NCBI GenBank assembly: GCA_017433405.1
Contig: JAFRHH010000049.1
Location: 1 to 58,399 of the forward strand
DNA: 58,399 nt
Direction: 5' to 3'
Origin: Clostridia bacterium
GTDB lineage: Bacteria > Bacillota > Clostridia > Christensenellales > Aristaeellaceae
The notes below the pieces were generated by a model. It did not search any database and was not told the origin of the DNA. It saw nothing but the letters and a program-made list of their open reading frames with translations. Shown one piece after another: positions 42,960 through 51,803 of the stretch. The translations under genes were made by a program, and so were the position numbers. The number at the start of each line of letters is the position of its first letter. Within the stretch, counting starts at the first letter, position 1.

Positions 42960-43781
42960 ATGATTCAGGATATTTTCCCGGAGCGGCTGGACAACGCCTA
43001 CCGGGATCTGATCCCCCGGGAGGAGGATCCGGTTCTCTGCTTCGAGCGGGACCGCGTGATTGCGGCGCTTTCGGAAGGCCGTCTGGCCTTCCCGCACGCA
43101 GGGGAGATGGGCGTCGGCCGCGGGACGGTCTACGCCTTCAGCGCGGCGGGAAGAAACTATTTCCTGCGGCCCGGAGGCGGAACAGTTCCGGAAGGGTACG
43201 AAAGCTTTTCGCTCCGGCAGCTGCGGGATCTGAATCTGACCGGCAACCTGGATCTCTTTATCGTTTATACGGGGTTCCATCTCTGGAAATGGTACGGAAG
43301 CAGCCGCTTTTGCGGCGCCTGCGGAGCGGAAACCAGTCCCGCCCATGACGAGCGGGCGCTGGTCTGCCCCTCCTGCGGAAACCGGATCTATCCCCGGATC
43401 AACCCGGCGGTCATCGTTGGCGTCAAGAACGGGGAAAAGCTGCTGATCACCCGGTATAAGAGCGGCTTTCGCCATAACGCGCTGATCGCCGGCTTTACGG
43501 AGATCGGCGAGACGGTGGAGGAGACCGTCCGGCGGGAGGTCAGGGAGGAGGCCGGCCTTCAGGTCAAAAATATCCGCTATTTTCAGTCCCAGCCCTGGGG
43601 AATCGCCTCGGATCTGCTGATGGGCTTCTACTGCGAGGTGGACGGCAGCACGGAGATCCACCGGGACGACCGGGAGCTGGGATACGCGGAATGGGTGGAA
43701 CGGAAGGAGATCATCCTGCAGCCCTCCGATTACAGCCTGACCAACGAGATGATGAAACGGTTCCGGGACGGGCTGGACTGA
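42960..43781 (+). CDS. nudC: NAD(+) diphosphatase (NudC)
   Basis: A 273-residue Nudix hydrolase cleaving NADH and able in other species to remove NAD caps from RNA. The zinc ribbon is CGAC then CPSC (about residues 119-140). The Nudix box is GFTEIGETVEETVRREVREE (about 179-198). The NudC-specific SQPWG follows. The SD belongs to a family B repeat. A strong terminator lies after the gene. Confidence 0.93.
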   Translation: MIQDIFPERLDNAYRDLIPREEDPVLCFERDRVIAALSEGRLAFPHAGEMGVGRGTVYAFSAAGRNYFLRPGGGTVPEGYESFSLRQLRDLNLTGNLDLFIVYTGFHLWKWYGSSRFCGACGAETSPAHDERALVCPSCGNRIYPRINPAVIVGVKNGEKLLITRYKSGFRHNALIAGFTEIGETVEETVRREVREEAGLQVKNIRYFQSQPWGIASDLLMGFYCEVDGSTEIHRDDRELGYAEWVERKEIILQPSDYSLTNEMMKRFRDGLD

Positions 43782-43782
43782 A

Positions 43783-43820
43783 AGCTGCCCCGCCGAAGTC
43801 CGGCGGGGCAGCTCCATTTT
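43783..43820 (+). terminator. Terminator after nudC
   Basis: AGCTGCCCCGCCG, loop AAGTC, CGGCGGGGCAGCT, then CCATTTT. A 13-bp stem. Confidence 0.85.
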
Positions 43821-43867
43821 GGGGGGCCTGATGCATCAGTGAACATCATTTTTTCTCAGCGAGCCGC

Positions 43868-43907
43868 TGTTCACGTCTGGCAGGCTTTGTCGGATGACGA
43901 CGCTGGC
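43868..43907 (-). repeat. Diverged family B copy in reverse orientation
   Basis: Reading the minus strand gives GTCGTCATCCGACAAAG then CCTGCCAGACGTGAAC, matching the middle of the element. It lies just downstream of amt. The right arm is decayed. Confidence 0.5.
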
Positions 43908-43912
43908 GCCGC

Positions 43913-45640
43913 CTATTCCTCCGACTGCAGGGCATCGTAGCCCTCCTCGCCGGTCCGGACCCGGATCACGTTCTCCACATCCTGGACAAAGATCTTGCCG
44001 TCGCCGATATGGCCGGTGTAGAGAACGCCGCGGGCTGTTTCGACCACTTCGCTGACGGGCACCCTGCTGACCACGATATCCACCTGAACCTTGGGCAGCA
44101 GGGTTACCTCCACCGGCGTGCCGCGGTAATACTCGGGCTTGCCCTTCTGAGCGCCGTAGCCCATGACGTTGGTTACCGTCATGCCGGTGATCCCGATGGC
44201 GTTCATCGCCTTCTTCAGGTTTTCGAGGCTGGCGGGGCGGCAGATGATCTGGACCCGGGTATAAACCGGCGCGCCTGGCGCCTTCTCCGCCTTCTTTGCC
44301 GCGCCGGGCGTTCCCTCCGCCGGTACGGCGGCCGGCGCGGGAACGATGCCCGGAACGGGCTGCGCGGCCGGCGCGTCAATGCCCTCCTCCGGAAGGATCG
44401 AGAATCCAGAATAGGCTGTCAGCAGGCCGTGCTCGCTGCGGTCAAGGCCGGAGATTTCATCCGCCGCGTCCGCCCGCAGGCCTATCGTCTTTTTGATCGC
44501 CCAGAAAACCAGGGTAATCATCACCGCTGTCCAGGCGATCGTGCTGACAACGCCCAGGGCCTGGACGCCCAGGAAGTGGAATCCGCCGCCGTAGAAAACG
44601 CCCTTTTCGGTGGAGACGCCCGTTGCGAAAAGGCCCGTCAGCAGGGTGCCGGCGGCGCCGCACACCCCATGGACGGAGATCGCGCCGACGGGATCATCGA
44701 TCTTCAGGATCCTGTCGAAAGCCTCGACCGACAGCACCACCAGTATTCCGCAGCACAGCCCGATGACGGCCGCGCCGAAGGGATTCACGGCGTCGCAGCC
44801 CGCCGTAATGCCGACCAGCCCGGCCAGCGCCGCGTTAAAGGTCATGGAAACATCCGGCTTGCCATATTTTATCCAGGTAAAAATCATCGTCGCCAGCGTC
44901 GCCACGGCAGCCGCCAGGTTGGTGTTAAAGAACACGAGGCCGGCGGAGGTGATCAGGCTGTCGCTGTCCATGCCGACGGTGGAAGCACCGTTGAAGCCGA
45001 ACCAGCAGAACCAGAGGATGAAAACCCCCAGGGCCGCGATGGAAAGGTTATGCCCCAGGATGGCCCGCGGCTTTCCGTCCTTTCCGTATTTGCCGACCCG
45101 GGGTCCCAGGATCTTCGCGCCGATCAGCGCGCAGACGCCGCCGACCATATGGACCGCCGTCGAGCCGGCGAAATCGTGGAAGCCCATCCGGGCCAGCCAG
45201 CCGCCGCCCCAGATCCAGTGGCCGCTGACGGGATAGATCAGCAGGGAAATCGCCGCGGAATAGACGCAGTAGGCGGAAAACCGGGTCCGCTCCGCCATGG
45301 CGCCGGAAACGATCGTCGCGGAGGTGGCGCAGAAGACGGTCTGGAAGATCGCGTAGGCCCACAGGGGAACGCCCGCCGGAAGAATGAAGCCGTAATCCTT
45401 CATGATAAAGGGATCAATCCAGCCGAAGAGCGAGGTTCCCGCGCCGAACATGATGCCGAATCCAAACAGCCAGTAGAGCGGCGTACCGATGCAGAAGTCC
45501 ATCAGATTCTTCATCAGGATATTGCCGGTATTCTTCGCCCGGGTAAACCCGGCTTCGCACATGGCAAAGCCGGCCTGCATAAAGAAGACGAGGGCTGCGC
45601 CGAGCAGAACCCAGATGGTGTTTGCGGGGGAATACGTCAT
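43913..45640 (-). CDS. amt: Ammonium transporter fused to a PII (GlnB) domain
   Basis: 575 residues. The Amt part (about 1-405) has QAGFAMCEAGF, SGHWIWGGGW with the first pore His, STAVHMVGG and ISVHGVCGAAGT with the second His. A Pro/Ala/Lys-rich linker (about 415-460) joins a full PII domain (about 465-570): RVQIICRPASLENLKKAM, the T-loop YGAQKGKPEYYRG with its Tyr, and TGHIGDGKIFV with the ATP-binding B-loop. PII normally blocks Amt when nitrogen is plentiful, so here the regulator is tethered. The ATG at 45640 has GGGAGTG 8 nt upstream, unlike the earlier ATG at 45655. Confidence 0.92.
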   Translation of the reverse strand: MTYSPANTIWVLLGAALVFFMQAGFAMCEAGFTRAKNTGNILMKNLMDFCIGTPLYWLFGFGIMFGAGTSLFGWIDPFIMKDYGFILPAGVPLWAYAIFQTVFCATSATIVSGAMAERTRFSAYCVYSAAISLLIYPVSGHWIWGGGWLARMGFHDFAGSTAVHMVGGVCALIGAKILGPRVGKYGKDGKPRAILGHNLSIAALGVFILWFCWFGFNGASTVGMDSDSLITSAGLVFFNTNLAAAVATLATMIFTWIKYGKPDVSMTFNAALAGLVGITAGCDAVNPFGAAVIGLCCGILVVLSVEAFDRILKIDDPVGAISVHGVCGAAGTLLTGLFATGVSTEKGVFYGGGFHFLGVQALGVVSTIAWTAVMITLVFWAIKKTIGLRADAADEISGLDRSEHGLLTAYSGFSILPEEGIDAPAAQPVPGIVPAPAAVPAEGTPGAAKKAEKAPGAPVYTRVQIICRPASLENLKKAMNAIGITGMTVTNVMGYGAQKGKPEYYRGTPVEVTLLPKVQVDIVVSRVPVSEVVETARGVLYTGHIGDGKIFVQDVENVIRVRTGEEGYDALQSEE

Positions 45641-45668
45641 GCTGATCACTCCCATTTCAGTAAATTTA

Positions 45669-45717
45669 CCAGCAAAAAAAGGCGCCGGGTGCTCTGCACA
45701 CCCTTGCGCCTTGCTGG
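45669..45717 (-). terminator. Intrinsic terminator in the amt leader (attenuator candidate)
   Basis: On the minus strand GGCGC-AA-GGGTG, loop, CACCC-G-GCGCC followed by seven U. The outer bases CCAGCAA and TTGCTGG also pair, covering the U-run. It lies between the amt promoter (about 10 nt downstream of the -10) and the amt start. Confidence 0.75.
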
Positions 45718-45726
45718 AATGAGGAG

Positions 45727-45755
45727 ATTCTATTCCGGGTTCAACCGCTTGTCAA
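45727..45755 (-). promoter_or_regulatory. Sigma-A promoter of amt
   Basis: On the minus strand TTGACA (45755-45750), 17-nt spacer, TAGAAT (45732-45727). A near-consensus promoter. Confidence 0.85.
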
Positions 45756-45814
45756 GCGGAAAACAGGCAAAATACAATGCGATGTATTTCTCTTGTTTCC
45801 CTTTTCCGGAATGG

Positions 45815-45844
45815 TTGACAGAGAACGCGCGGGCCTGCTAAGAT
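45815..45844 (+). promoter_or_regulatory. Sigma-A promoter of the trp operon
   Basis: TTGACA (45815-45820), 18-nt spacer, TAAGAT (45839-45844), diverging from the amt promoter. Confidence 0.8.
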
Positions 45845-45865
45845 ACCTGTAATTTCATAAGGAAA

Positions 45866-46125
45866 CCGTTGAAGCGGAGATCAAAGCGGCGATGCCCTCA
45901 CAGAGAGTCCGGGAAGCTGAGAGCCGGGCAGGAAACAAACCGCCAAATGGACCGCGGAGGGCGCAGTCAAAGGCTGAAGGGCCGAGTATGCTGCGACGTG
46001 GGGGCATACGTCAGTTGCCGGGGATATGAACGTATCCCGCCGAGGGCACGGGGAACCGTGAAGCAGGGTGGCACCGCGAATGATATTCGTCCCTGACAGA
46101 GAGGATCTGTCGGGGATTTTCCTTT
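45866..46125 (+). promoter_or_regulatory. T-box leader, tRNA-Trp specific
   Basis: A transcription-attenuation leader that reads tRNA charging. Stem I (from about 45866) contains AGAGAGTCCGGG and the specifier codon TGG (45948-45950) in AAATGGACC, matching tRNA-Trp. The conserved T-box AGGGTGGCACCGCG is at 46065-46078. Its UGGC bulge would pair with the GCCA end of uncharged tRNA-Trp, consistent with G73 of bacterial tRNA-Trp. The terminator follows at 46091. Uncharged tRNA-Trp should therefore switch on the genes from trpD. Confidence 0.95.
46091..46125 (+). terminator. T-box terminator
   Basis: CCCTGACAGA, loop GAGGA, TCTGTCGGGG, then ATTTTCCTTTT. It competes with the antiterminator that uses the T-box sequence. 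Confidence 0.9.
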
Positions 46126-46174
46126 TCCCGGGAGGAATGGAAAGCATTTCCAGATTGGAAACATCAGGAAACCC

Positions 46175-46206
46175 GGCGGACGCAAACCGGCGCTCACAGA
46201 GGTGAA
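46175..46206 (+). repeat. Decayed family B end upstream of trpD
   Basis: GGCGGACGCAAACCGGCGCTC then ACAGAGG. It aligns to GGCAGACGTGAAC-loop-GTTCACAGAGG with a few substitutions. It is 64 nt before trpD, so it does not supply that SD. Confidence 0.45.
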
Positions 46207-46269
46207 GCCGGAGGGAATACCGGAAGGAAGCTGAAAAAACCTGAGGATGAAGAAGGGGAGGAAAGAGCC

Positions 46270-47286
46270 ATGATCAAGGAAGCCATCGTCAAGATTGTCA
46301 GCAAGGAAGACCTGACCTACGAGGAAGCCTATACCGTGATGACGGAAATCATGAGCGGGGAAACGACCCCCACCCAGAACGCCGCCTTCCTGGCGGCGCT
46401 GTCGACCAAGAGCGCCCGGGCGGAGACCGCGGACGAGATCGCCGGCTGCGCCACGGCCATGCGGGAGAAGGCCACCCGGGTTGAGGCGGGGGAGGATCTT
46501 TTCGAGATCGTCGGAACAGGCGGGGACAACGCCCAGAGCTTCAATATCTCCACCACCTCGGCGCTGGTCGCCGCCGCGGGCGGCATGCGGGTCGCCAAGC
46601 ACGGCAACCGGGCGGCCTCCAGCAGGAGCGGAACGGCGGACTGCCTCGAGGCGCTGGGGGTGAAGATCGAGCAGAGCCCGGAGCTTTGCCGGAAGCTGCT
46701 GGACGAGGTCGGGATGTGCTTCTTCTTCGCCCAGAAGTATCACACCTCCATGAAGTACGTCGGAGCCATCCGCCGGGAGCTGGGCTTCCGGACGGTGTTC
46801 AACATCCTCGGGCCCCTGACCAATCCGGGGCATCCGACGATGCAGCTGCTGGGGGTCTATGACGACTATCTGGTGCAGCCCCTGGCCCAGGTGCTGATGA
46901 ACCTGGGGGTAAAGCGCGGCATGGTGGTCTACGGCCAGGACAGGCTGGACGAGATCTCCCTGAGCGCGCCGACCACGGTCTGCCAGTTCCGGGACGGCTG
47001 GATGAAGAACTATGTGATCACGCCGGAACAGTTTGGCCTGAAGCGGTGCGAAAAGAAGGACCTGATGGGCGGTACCCCCGCGGAGAACGCGGAGATCACC
47101 AGAAGCATCCTCGCGGGAGAGAAGGGGCCGAAGCGGGACGCGGTGCTGATGAACGCCGGCGCGGCCCTGTATATCGGCGGAAAGGCAGGAAGCCTGGCGG
47201 AAGGGATTTATCTGGCGGCGGAGCTGATCGACAGCGGAAAGGCGACGGCGACGCTGAAGAAGCTGATCGAGGTGTCAAACGCATGA
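46270..47286 (+). CDS. trpD: Anthranilate phosphoribosyltransferase
   Basis: 338 residues; transfers phosphoribose from PRPP to anthranilate in tryptophan synthesis. It shows [20 protein letters not shown] and [15 protein letters not shown], the PRPP and anthranilate sites, and [17 protein letters not shown]. It is the stand-alone form without a fused TrpG. It is the first gene after the T-box, which is unusual because trpE normally leads. It overlaps trpC by ATGA. Confidence 0.96.
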   Translation: MIKEAIVKIVSKEDLTYEEAYTVMTEIMSGETTPTQNAAFLAALSTKSARAETADEIAGCATAMREKATRVEAGEDLFEIVGTGGDNAQSFNISTTSALVAAAGGMRVAKHGNRAASSRSGTADCLEALGVKIEQSPELCRKLLDEVGMCFFFAQKYHTSMKYVGAIRRELGFRTVFNILGPLTNPGHPTMQLLGVYDDYLVQPLAQVLMNLGVKRGMVVYGQDRLDEISLSAPTTVCQFRDGWMKNYVITPEQFGLKRCEKKDLMGGTPAENAEITRSILAGEKGPKRDAVLMNAGAALYIGGKAGSLAEGIYLAAELIDSGKATATLKKLIEVSNA

Positions 47287-48074
47287 ATATCCTGGAAAAG
47301 CTGGCGGCCCTTTCCCGAAAGCGCATGGCGGCGGATCAGGCGGAGATCCCGGCGGAGGAGATGCGGGACAGGGCCCTGGCCCTTGGGAAAGGGGACGGGG
47401 AGGCTTTTCTGGCGGCGCTTCAAAGGCCGGGCGTCTCCCTGATCGCCGAGATCAAGAAGGCCTCCCCCTCGAAGGGGCTGATCTCCCCGGATTTTCCCTA
47501 TCTGCATCTCGCGGAGGCCTATGAGCGGGGCGGGGCGGACTGCGTGTCCTGCCTGACGGAGCCGGCATACTTCCTCGGATCGGACGGGATCTTCCGGGAG
47601 GTTCGGGAACGGATCAGGCTTCCGATGCTGCGCAAGGATTTCACTGTCGACGCCTACCAGCTGGACCAGGCGCGGGTCATGGGGGCCGGCGCGGCGCTTC
47701 TGATCGTCTCCCTGATGGACGGGAAGACGCTGGAGGCGATGCTGGCGCGGTGCGGGGAGCTGGGGATCGCGGCGCTGACGGAGACCCACGACGAGGCGGA
47801 GATCCGGACGGCGGTGGCCGCGGGGGCCCGGATCATCGGGGTCAACAACCGGAACCTGAAGGATTTCACGGTGGATCTGACGAACGCCGGACGGCTGCGG
47901 GAGCGGATTCCCGCGGACCGCGTCTATGTGGCGGAGAGCGGCGTCCGGGGCCCGGCGGATGTGGCGCGAATGCGCGCGATCGGGGCGGACGCCGTGCTGG
48001 TCGGGGAGACGCTGATGCGCTCGGAAAACCCGGAGCAGGCCGTCCGGGACATGAAGGAAGCGGGAGGGGCGTGA
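47283..48074 (+). CDS. trpC: Indole-3-glycerol-phosphate synthase
   Basis: 263 residues. (Beta/alpha)8 barrel with [15 protein letters not shown] (catalytic Lys), [26 protein letters not shown] and VAESGV. The start ATG overlaps the trpD stop (ATGA). A 57-nt gap leads to trpF. Confidence 0.96.
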   Translation: MNILEKLAALSRKRMAADQAEIPAEEMRDRALALGKGDGEAFLAALQRPGVSLIAEIKKASPSKGLISPDFPYLHLAEAYERGGADCVSCLTEPAYFLGSDGIFREVRERIRLPMLRKDFTVDAYQLDQARVMGAGAALLIVSLMDGKTLEAMLARCGELGIAALTETHDEAEIRTAVAAGARIIGVNNRNLKDFTVDLTNAGRLRERIPADRVYVAESGVRGPADVARMRAIGADAVLVGETLMRSENPEQAVRDMKEAGGA

Positions 48075-48131
48075 GGGCCCGGAGGGCCGGAGCGCGGACG
48101 AAAAGACGCTGAAGAAAGCGGAAAAGGCGGG

Positions 48132-48755
48132 GTGATCGCAACGGGAACCCGAATCAAGATGTGCGGGCTGCGGCGGGCGGAGGACATCCGGGCCGCGAAC
48201 GCGATTTTGCCGGAATATATCGGCTTCGTGTTCTTCCGGGGCAGCCGGCGATACCTGTCCCCGGAGGAGGCGGCGGCGCTGAGAGGCGGCGTCGCGCCGG
48301 AGATTCGGGTCGTCGGGGTTTTTGTTGACGAGGAACCGGAGCAGGTGGCGGCGCTCATGGCGGGCGGGATCATCGACATCGCGCAGCTCCACGGACAGGA
48401 GGACGAGGCCTGGCTCCGGCGGTTCCGGGCCCTCGGCGGCGGGCCGGCGATCCGGGCCTTCCGGGTTCGGCGCGGGGAGGATATCCGGCGGGCGGAGGCT
48501 TTTCCCTCGGACATGATCCTGCTGGACGCCGGCGCCGGGGACGGGAAGACCTTCGACTGGCGGCTGCTTCAGGGAGTGATGAGGCCTTACTTCCTTGCCG
48601 GGGGGCTGAACCCGGAGAACGCGGGCAGGGCGGTTCGGGAACTGACCCCCTTCGCGGTCGACGTTTCCTCGGGGATTGAGACGGCGGGCTTCAAGGATCC
48701 GGAGAAAATGCGCGCCTTTGCGCGGGCGGTAAGAATGGAGGGGGAAAAGACATGA
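48132..48755 (+). CDS. trpF: Phosphoribosylanthranilate isomerase
   Basis: 207 residues. [13 protein letters not shown] holds the catalytic Cys. [15 protein letters not shown] and [12 protein letters not shown] carry the catalytic Asp and phosphate site. The start is GTG 48132; an ATG at 48159 would cut into the first strand. ATGA overlap with trpB. Confidence 0.93.
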   Translation: MIATGTRIKMCGLRRAEDIRAANAILPEYIGFVFFRGSRRYLSPEEAAALRGGVAPEIRVVGVFVDEEPEQVAALMAGGIIDIAQLHGQEDEAWLRRFRALGGGPAIRAFRVRRGEDIRRAEAFPSDMILLDAGAGDGKTFDWRLLQGVMRPYFLAGGLNPENAGRAVRELTPFAVDVSSGIETAGFKDPEKMRAFARAVRMEGEKT

Positions 48756-49942
48756 GCAATCCAAGGGGGCGCTTTGGCGTCCATGGGGGGCAGTATATCC
48801 CGGAAACGCTGATGAACGCGGTCATCGAGCTGGAGGAGGCCTATGACCGGTACCGGGAGGATCCGGCATTCAACCGGGAGCTGACCGCGCTTCTGAACGA
48901 CTACGCCGGACGGCCCTCCCGGCTGTATTTCGCCGAAAAGATGACCCGGGAGCTGGGGGGCGCGAAGATCTATCTGAAGCGGGAGGATCTGAACCACACC
49001 GGCGCCCATAAGATCAACAATGTCCTGGGGCAGGCGCTGCTGGCGAAGAAGATGGGGAAGACCCGGCTGATCGCCGAGACCGGCGCCGGGCAGCACGGGG
49101 TGGCCACGGCGACGGCGGCCGCCCTCATGGGCATGGAATGCGTCGTGTTCATGGGAGAGGAGGATACCGTCCGCCAGGCGCTGAACGTCTATCGGATGCG
49201 GCTGCTGGGCGCGGAGGTGATCCCCGTCAAAACCGGTACGGCGACCCTGAAGGACGCCGTCAGCGAGGCGATGCGGGAATGGACGAGGCGGATCCATGAC
49301 ACGCATTACTGCCTGGGCTCCGTCATGGGGCCGCACCCCTTTCCGACCATCGTCCGGGACTTTCAGGCCGTGATCTCCCGGGAGATCAAAGAACAGCTCA
49401 GGGAGAAGGAAGGGCGGCTGCCGGACGCGGTGATCGCCTGCGTCGGGGGCGGAAGCAACGCCATCGGCAGCTTCTATCATTTTATCGGGGATCCGGGGGT
49501 CCGGCTCATCGGCTGCGAGGCGGCGGGCCGGGGCATCGATACCTTTGAGACCGCGGCCACGGTCAACACCGGGCGGCTCGGGATCTTTCACGGCATGAAG
49601 AGCTACTTCTGCCAGGACGAATACGGCCAGATCGCGCCGGTTTATTCGATTTCCGCGGGGCTGGACTACCCCGGCATCGGGCCGGAGCACGCCTGGCTGC
49701 ACGATACCGGCAGGGCGGAATACGTCCCTGTGACCGATGAGGAGGCGGTCCAGGCCTTCGAATATCTGGCCCGGACGGAGGGCATCATCCCGGCGATCGA
49801 ATCCGCCCACGCGGTGGCTTATGCCCGGAAGATCGCGCCGGACATGAAGCCGGATCAGATCATCGTCATCACCATTTCCGGGCGGGGGGACAAGGACTGC
49901 GCCGCCATCGCCCGCTACAGAGGGGAGGATCTCCATGAATAG
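48752..49942 (+). CDS. trpB: Tryptophan synthase beta chain
   Basis: 396 residues. The PLP Lys is in [36 protein letters not shown] and the phosphate loop [10 protein letters not shown] are complete. It is the TrpB1 type that pairs with TrpA. It overlaps trpA by 8 nt. Confidence 0.97.
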   Translation: MSNPRGRFGVHGGQYIPETLMNAVIELEEAYDRYREDPAFNRELTALLNDYAGRPSRLYFAEKMTRELGGAKIYLKREDLNHTGAHKINNVLGQALLAKKMGKTRLIAETGAGQHGVATATAAALMGMECVVFMGEEDTVRQALNVYRMRLLGAEVIPVKTGTATLKDAVSEAMREWTRRIHDTHYCLGSVMGPHPFPTIVRDFQAVISREIKEQLREKEGRLPDAVIACVGGGSNAIGSFYHFIGDPGVRLIGCEAAGRGIDTFETAATVNTGRLGIFHGMKSYFCQDEYGQIAPVYSISAGLDYPGIGPEHAWLHDTGRAEYVPVTDEEAVQAFEYLARTEGIIPAIESAHAVAYARKIAPDMKPDQIIVITISGRGDKDCAAIARYRGEDLHE

Positions 49943-50714
49943 AATCGCTTCCGCCTTTGAAAAGGGCAAGGCCTTTATCGCCTTTATCACCTGCGGGGAT
50001 CCGGATGCCGAAACCACGGTTCGGGCGGTCCGCTCGGCCGTAAAAAACGGGGCGGATCTGATCGAGCTGGGGATTCCCTTCTCCGATCCGACGGCGGAGG
50101 GCCCTGTGATCCAGGAGGCCAGCCTGCGGGCGCTTCAGGGCGGCATGACCACTGACGGCGCCTTCGCGGTGGTCCGGGAGCTGCGGCGGGACGTGACGGT
50201 TCCGATGGTTTTCATGACCTACGCGAACGTGATCTTTTCCTACGGCGCGGAGCGCTTCATCGCCCGATGCGCCGAGGAAGGGATCGACGGGCTGATTCTG
50301 CCGGACCTGCCCTATGAGGAAAAGGAGGAGTTCGGGCCCCTTTGCCGCAGGCACGGCGTAACGCTGATTTCCATGATCGCCCCGACCTCCGAAAACCGGA
50401 CGGCGATGATCGCCCGGGAGGCGGAAGGCTTCCTCTATCTGGTGTCCAGCCTCGGGGTGACCGGCACCCGGAGCGAGATTACCACCGACCTTCGGCCCAT
50501 CCTCCGGGTGATCCGCCAGAGCACGAAGGTTCCGGTGGCGGTCGGCTTCGGGATATCCACGCCGGAGCAGGCCAGGGCCATGGCGGCGATTTCCGACGGG
50601 GCCATCGTCGGATCCGCCATCGAGAAGATCCTGGCCCGGCGGGGCAGGGAAGCGCCGGAGGAGATCGGCGCCTATGTGCGCGCCATGAAGGAGGGGGTCC
50701 GGGCGGCGGAGTAG
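49935..50714 (+). CDS. trpA: Tryptophan synthase alpha chain
   Basis: 259 residues; makes indole from indole-3-glycerol phosphate for TrpB. The catalytic Glu is in [10 protein letters not shown]. The second acidic residue, Asp60 in the Escherichia coli enzyme (ADGP), is Glu here ([10 protein letters not shown]), a change I believe also occurs in other gut Firmicutes. [11 protein letters not shown] and [11 protein letters not shown] are present. Confidence 0.96.
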   Translation: MNRIASAFEKGKAFIAFITCGDPDAETTVRAVRSAVKNGADLIELGIPFSDPTAEGPVIQEASLRALQGGMTTDGAFAVVRELRRDVTVPMVFMTYANVIFSYGAERFIARCAEEGIDGLILPDLPYEEKEEFGPLCRRHGVTLISMIAPTSENRTAMIAREAEGFLYLVSSLGVTGTRSEITTDLRPILRVIRQSTKVPVAVGFGISTPEQARAMAAISDGAIVGSAIEKILARRGREAPEEIGAYVRAMKEGVRAAE

Positions 50715-50734
50715 TTGTTCTCCGTATGTTTTTT
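50707..50734 (+). terminator. Weak terminator after trpA
   Basis: CGGAG, loop TAGTTGTT, CTCCG, then TATG and six T. A 5-bp stem, so only partial termination is expected. Confidence 0.45.
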
Positions 50735-50748
50735 CCCGCTCCGGCGAC

Positions 50749-50778
50749 TTGACAGCGAATCCTTCCGGTCTCTAGAAT
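50749..50778 (+). promoter_or_regulatory. Internal promoter before trpXYZ
   Basis: TTGACA (50749-50754), 18-nt spacer, TAGAAT (50773-50778), 62 nt before the trpX start. It could give the transporter T-box-independent expression. Confidence 0.7.
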
Positions 50779-50839
50779 ATGGTGATTTTCCCGTGAAGGG
50801 AAAGCGAAATCGAAATCAAATCAGAGGAGGTTTTTACCC

Positions 50840-51790
50840 ATGAAAAAGCTCTTTTCCGTCCTGATGGCCCTGTCCCTTCTGCTGGGCGTTTTCGCCTGCG
50901 CGACCGCCGAGGACAAAACCTACCGGGTCGGCATTCTGCAGCTGATTCAGCATCCCGCGCTGGATCAGGCGACCCAGGGCTTCAAGGATGCCCTGACGGC
51001 CAAACTGGGCGACAGGGTCAGTTTTGACGAGGGGAACGCCTCCGGCGATTCCAACAACTGCGCCCAGATCGCCAGCCGCCTGGTGTCGGCCCAGGTGGAT
51101 CTGATCATGGCCAACGCGACGCCGGCCATGCTGGCCTGCGCCACGGCCACAGCGGACATTCCGGTGCTGGCCACCTCCATTACCAACTATGAATCCGCCA
51201 TGGAAATCGAACTGACGCCGGAGGGCGCCACGGGCATCAACGTGTCCGGTACCAGCGACCTGGCGCCCCTGGACGGCCAGGCGGCGATGATCAAAGAGCT
51301 GTTCCCGGAGGCGAAGACCGTCGGGCTGATCTACTGCAACGCCGAGCCGAATTCCATCTTCCAGATCAAGACCATCGAGGGCTATCTGACGGAGCTGTGA
51401 TACGAGTGCAAACGCTTCGGCTTCAACGATTCCAACGATCTGGCCTCCGTCGTCCAGGCGGCGACCGAGTGCAACGTGCTGTATATCCCCACGGACAACA
51501 CCGCCGCCGGGAACACGGAAGCCATCGCGAACATCGTGCTGCCCGCCAAGGTTCCGGTCGTCGTCGGGGAGGAGGGCATCTGCGCCGGCTGCGGCGTGGC
51601 CACGCTGACTATCAGCTATTACGACATCGGATATAAGACCGGCGAGATGGCCTACGAGATTCTCGCGGAGGGCGCGGACATCACGAAGATGCCCATTGCC
51701 TACGCGCCGCAGTTCACCAAGAAGTACAACGCGGCCAACGCGGCGGAGCTGGGGATCACCATTCCCGCGGATTATCAGCCCATCGAATAA
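50840..51790 (+). pseudogene. trpX: Tryptophan ABC transporter binding protein TrpX, interrupted by an in-frame TGA
   Basis: A periplasmic-binding-fold protein of the ABC_sub_bind type with a signal peptide (residues 1-21, MKKLFSVLMALSLLLGVFAC). Reading on through codon 187 gives a normal 316-residue protein. That codon is TGA (51398-51400), in ...LTEL-stop-YECKRF. Relatives commonly have Gly-Tyr there, so a single G to T change of GGA is the simplest cause. The second half (SNDLASVVQAATECNVLYIP, PVVVGEEGICAGC) is intact and in frame, with no further damage, so the mutation is young or is a sequencing or assembly error. The lost part is the second lobe. The gene leads trpXYZ and has its own promoter. 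Confidence 0.85.
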
Positions 51791-51803
51791 TGGAGGAAGA
51801 CCT

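Noticed and set aside
50840-51790. A reassigned genetic code (TGA as Gly or Trp)
   Set aside because: TGA is the natural stop of many genes in the window with correct ends (trpC, trpD, nudC, dnaE), so only one codon is out of place.
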